A stretch of 64,000 bases of DNA from Nematostella vectensis (Eukaryota > Cnidaria > Anthozoa > Actiniaria > Edwardsiidae): positions 15,806,442 through 15,870,441 of the forward strand of contig NC_064045.1 in the NCBI RefSeq assembly GCF_932526225.1, in the 5' to 3' direction. The translations under genes were made by a program, and so were the position numbers. Position 1 is the first letter of the stretch. Each line of letters begins with the position of its first letter. The notes under the pieces are model-generated. The model did no database searches. It saw only the letters and a program-made list of their open reading frames with translations, and was not told where the DNA came from. Below are positions 62,269-64,000 of the stretch, piece by piece.

Positions 62269-64000
62269 GGCTATCAGCGGGAATCGAACCCGGGTCGCTG
62301 CGGTAGTAGTCAAGTGCCCGCAACGAAAGACTAACGTGGCATTGCTGAAGGGAATTGTAATGAAAATTACTTTTAATACTATTGGTATCGTAAACTATCC
62401 CAAGCAAAGTCACCATCGGATTGGAGGTTACATTCGGGAAAAGCTTAAGGGTTACATTCGGGACTTTGTTTTACGAGTGTAACCTCCAAAAGGTTACAAT
62501 CAATAATTTTTTTCCGAATGTAAATTCCAAAAAGTAACATTAAGAAAAATAAAACAGTATACTCGGAAAAAAAGGTATATCAATCTATCGAGCGCTATGC
62601 TCTATGTTAGAATCTACTTAATCAAGTTATCCAAGGAATCTAGTTAGTTCTTGTGTGCATAAAATATGTACAGGATCCTGAACAAAGCATGAGCACATCA
62701 AAGATGCTGAGAGTACATAAAAATGTCCCTATACCTTCTTTTTATGTCATGACACACCAAGAACAGTATAATTAAGTATCGATATTTAAAAAAAAATAAT
62801 AAAGAAAAACAAAATAGGCTATCAGCGGGAATCGAACCCGGGTCGCTGCGTTAGTAGTCAAGTGCCCGCAACGAAACACTAACGTGGCATTGCTGAAGGG
62901 AATTGTAATGAAAATTACTTTTAATACTATTGGTATCGTAAACTATCCCAAGCAAAGTCACCATCGGACTGGAGGTTACATTCGGGAAAAGCTTCAGGGT
63001 TACATTCGGGACTTTGTTTTACGAGTAACCTCCAAAAGGTTACAATCGTTAATTTTTTTTCCGAATGTAAATTCCAAAAAGTAACATTAGGAAAATAAAA
63101 CAGTATACTCGGTAAAAAAGGTATATCAATCTATCGAGCGCTATGCTCTATGTTAGAATCTACTTAATCAAGTTATCCAAGGAATCTAGTTAGTTCTTGT
63201 GTGCATAAAATATGTACAGGATCCTGAACAAAGCATGAGCACATCAAAGATGCTGAGAGTACATCAAAATGTCCCTATACCTTCTTTTTATGTCATGACA
63301 CACCAAGAACAGTATAATTAAGTATCGATATTTAAAAAAAAAAAAGAAAGAAAAAAAAATAGGCTATCAGCGGGATTCGAACCCGGGTCGCTGCGTTAGT
63401 AGTCAAGTGCCCGCAACGAAAGGCTAACGTGGCATTGCTGAAGGGAATTGTAATGAAAATTACTTTTAATACTATTGGTATCGTAAACTATCCCAAGCAA
63501 AGTCACCATCGGACTGGAGGTTACATTCGGGAAAAGCTTCAGGGTTACATTCGGGAATTTGTTTTACGAGTGTAACCTCCAAAAGGTTACAATCGATAAT
63601 TTTTTTTCCGAATGTAAATTCCAAAAAGTAACATTAGGAAAAATAAAACAGTATACTCGGAAAAAAGGTATATCAATCTATCGAGCGCTATGCTCTATGT
63701 TAGAATCTACTTAATCAAGTTATCAAAGGAATCTAGTTAGTTCTTGTGTGCATAAAATATGTACAGGATCCTGAACAAAGCATGAGCACATCAAAGATGC
63801 TGAGAGTACATAAAAATGTCCCTATACCTTCTTTTTATGTCATGACACACCAAGAACAGTATAATTAAGTATCGATATTTAAAAAAAAAAAAGAAAGAAA
63901 AAAAAATAGGCTATCAGCGGGATTCGAACCCGGTTCGCTGCGTTAGTAGTCAAGTGCCTGCAACGAAAGGCTAACGTGGCATTGCTGAAGGGAATTGTAA
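62269..64000. repeat. Four monomers, the last truncated by the window edge
   Basis: Unit starts are 62269, 62817, 63362 and 63909. The unit at 62269 (CGGATTGG, GCTTAAGGG) matches 29513 and 33883. The unit at 62817 is a chimera: its linker is the AAAACAAAATAGG type, but its body is the AAACACTAACG, ACGAGTAACC deletion type. The last unit ends at its 92nd base, so the array continues beyond 64000. Confidence 0.85.

Larger units (their letters stand above)
1..64000. repeat. Satellite array, ~546-bp monomer, 118 units head to tail
   Basis: The same sequence recurs without interruption from end to end, always in the same orientation. Unit starts were anchored at GGCTATCAG (variants GGTTATCAG at 20784, GGGTATCAG at 36074 and 42616, GGCTTTCAG at 25149). 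The 118 anchors run from 35 to 63909 with mean spacing 545.9 bp and range 541-550. Neighbouring units differ by a small number of substitutions and short indels, and most indels fall in the A-rich linker. The array continues past both window edges: bases 1-34 are the linker of a preceding unit and the last unit is cut off at 64000. Each monomer normally carries one SmaI (CCCGGG), one HindIII (AAGCTT) and one BamHI (GGATCC) site, so any of these should give a ~546-bp ladder. No unique DNA or transposon interrupts the array. Its function is unknown. Confidence 0.98.

Noticed and set aside
1-64000. CRISPR array
   Set aside because: The repeat is a ~546-bp homogeneous monomer with no unique spacers, and no cas genes are present.
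1-64000. 5S rRNA, spliced-leader or snRNA gene cluster
   Set aside because: Tandem arrays of this unit size are typical of such genes, but I see no 5S internal control region, Sm site or recognisable snRNA sequence in the monomer.

Overview
The whole window is one uninterrupted satellite DNA array. A monomer of about 546 bp is repeated head to tail 118 times in a single orientation, counting the partial last copy. I placed unit boundaries by eye at the motif GGCTATCAG or its close variants. The first is at 35 and the last at 63909, which gives a mean spacing of 545.9 bp (range 541-550). Most length variation comes from one A-rich linker. No protein-coding gene, rRNA, functional tRNA, CRISPR array or unique flanking DNA is present. 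Open reading frames of 60-88 codons recur once per monomer and are by-products of the repeat. The array length, the AT-rich base composition (roughly 35% G+C from partial counts) and the RNA polymerase III-type signals point to a nuclear eukaryotic genome. The species cannot be told from this sequence.

Each monomer, read left to right on the + strand, has four parts. First is an A-rich linker of about 20-30 bp. Second is a 72-bp segment whose minus strand is a decayed tRNA: it has a consensus box B, a paired D stem, an anticodon-loop-like heptamer and a T arm, and it runs straight into a T tract in the linker. Third is a zone of about 125 bp holding six copies of a 15-bp motif (GGTTACATTCGGGAA and relatives), four direct and two inverted, with a perfect 8-bp-stem hairpin inside. 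Fourth is about 270 bp of AT-rich sequence without recognisable features, carrying one BamHI site.

The array has higher-order structure. Region 35-6588 is four copies of a three-monomer unit (about 1.64 kb). Region 7679-17505 is a tandem pair of nine-monomer blocks (4.91 kb each). Region 17506-25148 shares ordered variant markers with 53526-60629 at a constant shift of 65 monomers (about 35.5 kb). Region 22974-26784 matches 45342-49155 at 41 monomers (about 22.4 kb). Region 26239-35524 is a tandem pair of nine- and eight-monomer blocks that differ by one 543-bp unit. The remaining stretches mix the same subtypes. Several monomers are chimeras whose subtype switches inside the tRNA-like part, which suggests repeated unequal exchange.

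The most interesting feature is the pairing, in every monomer, of a tRNA-derived Pol III-like promoter with a cluster of iterated, hairpin-forming motifs. Whether the array is transcribed or lies at a centromere or other heterochromatin cannot be decided from sequence alone.
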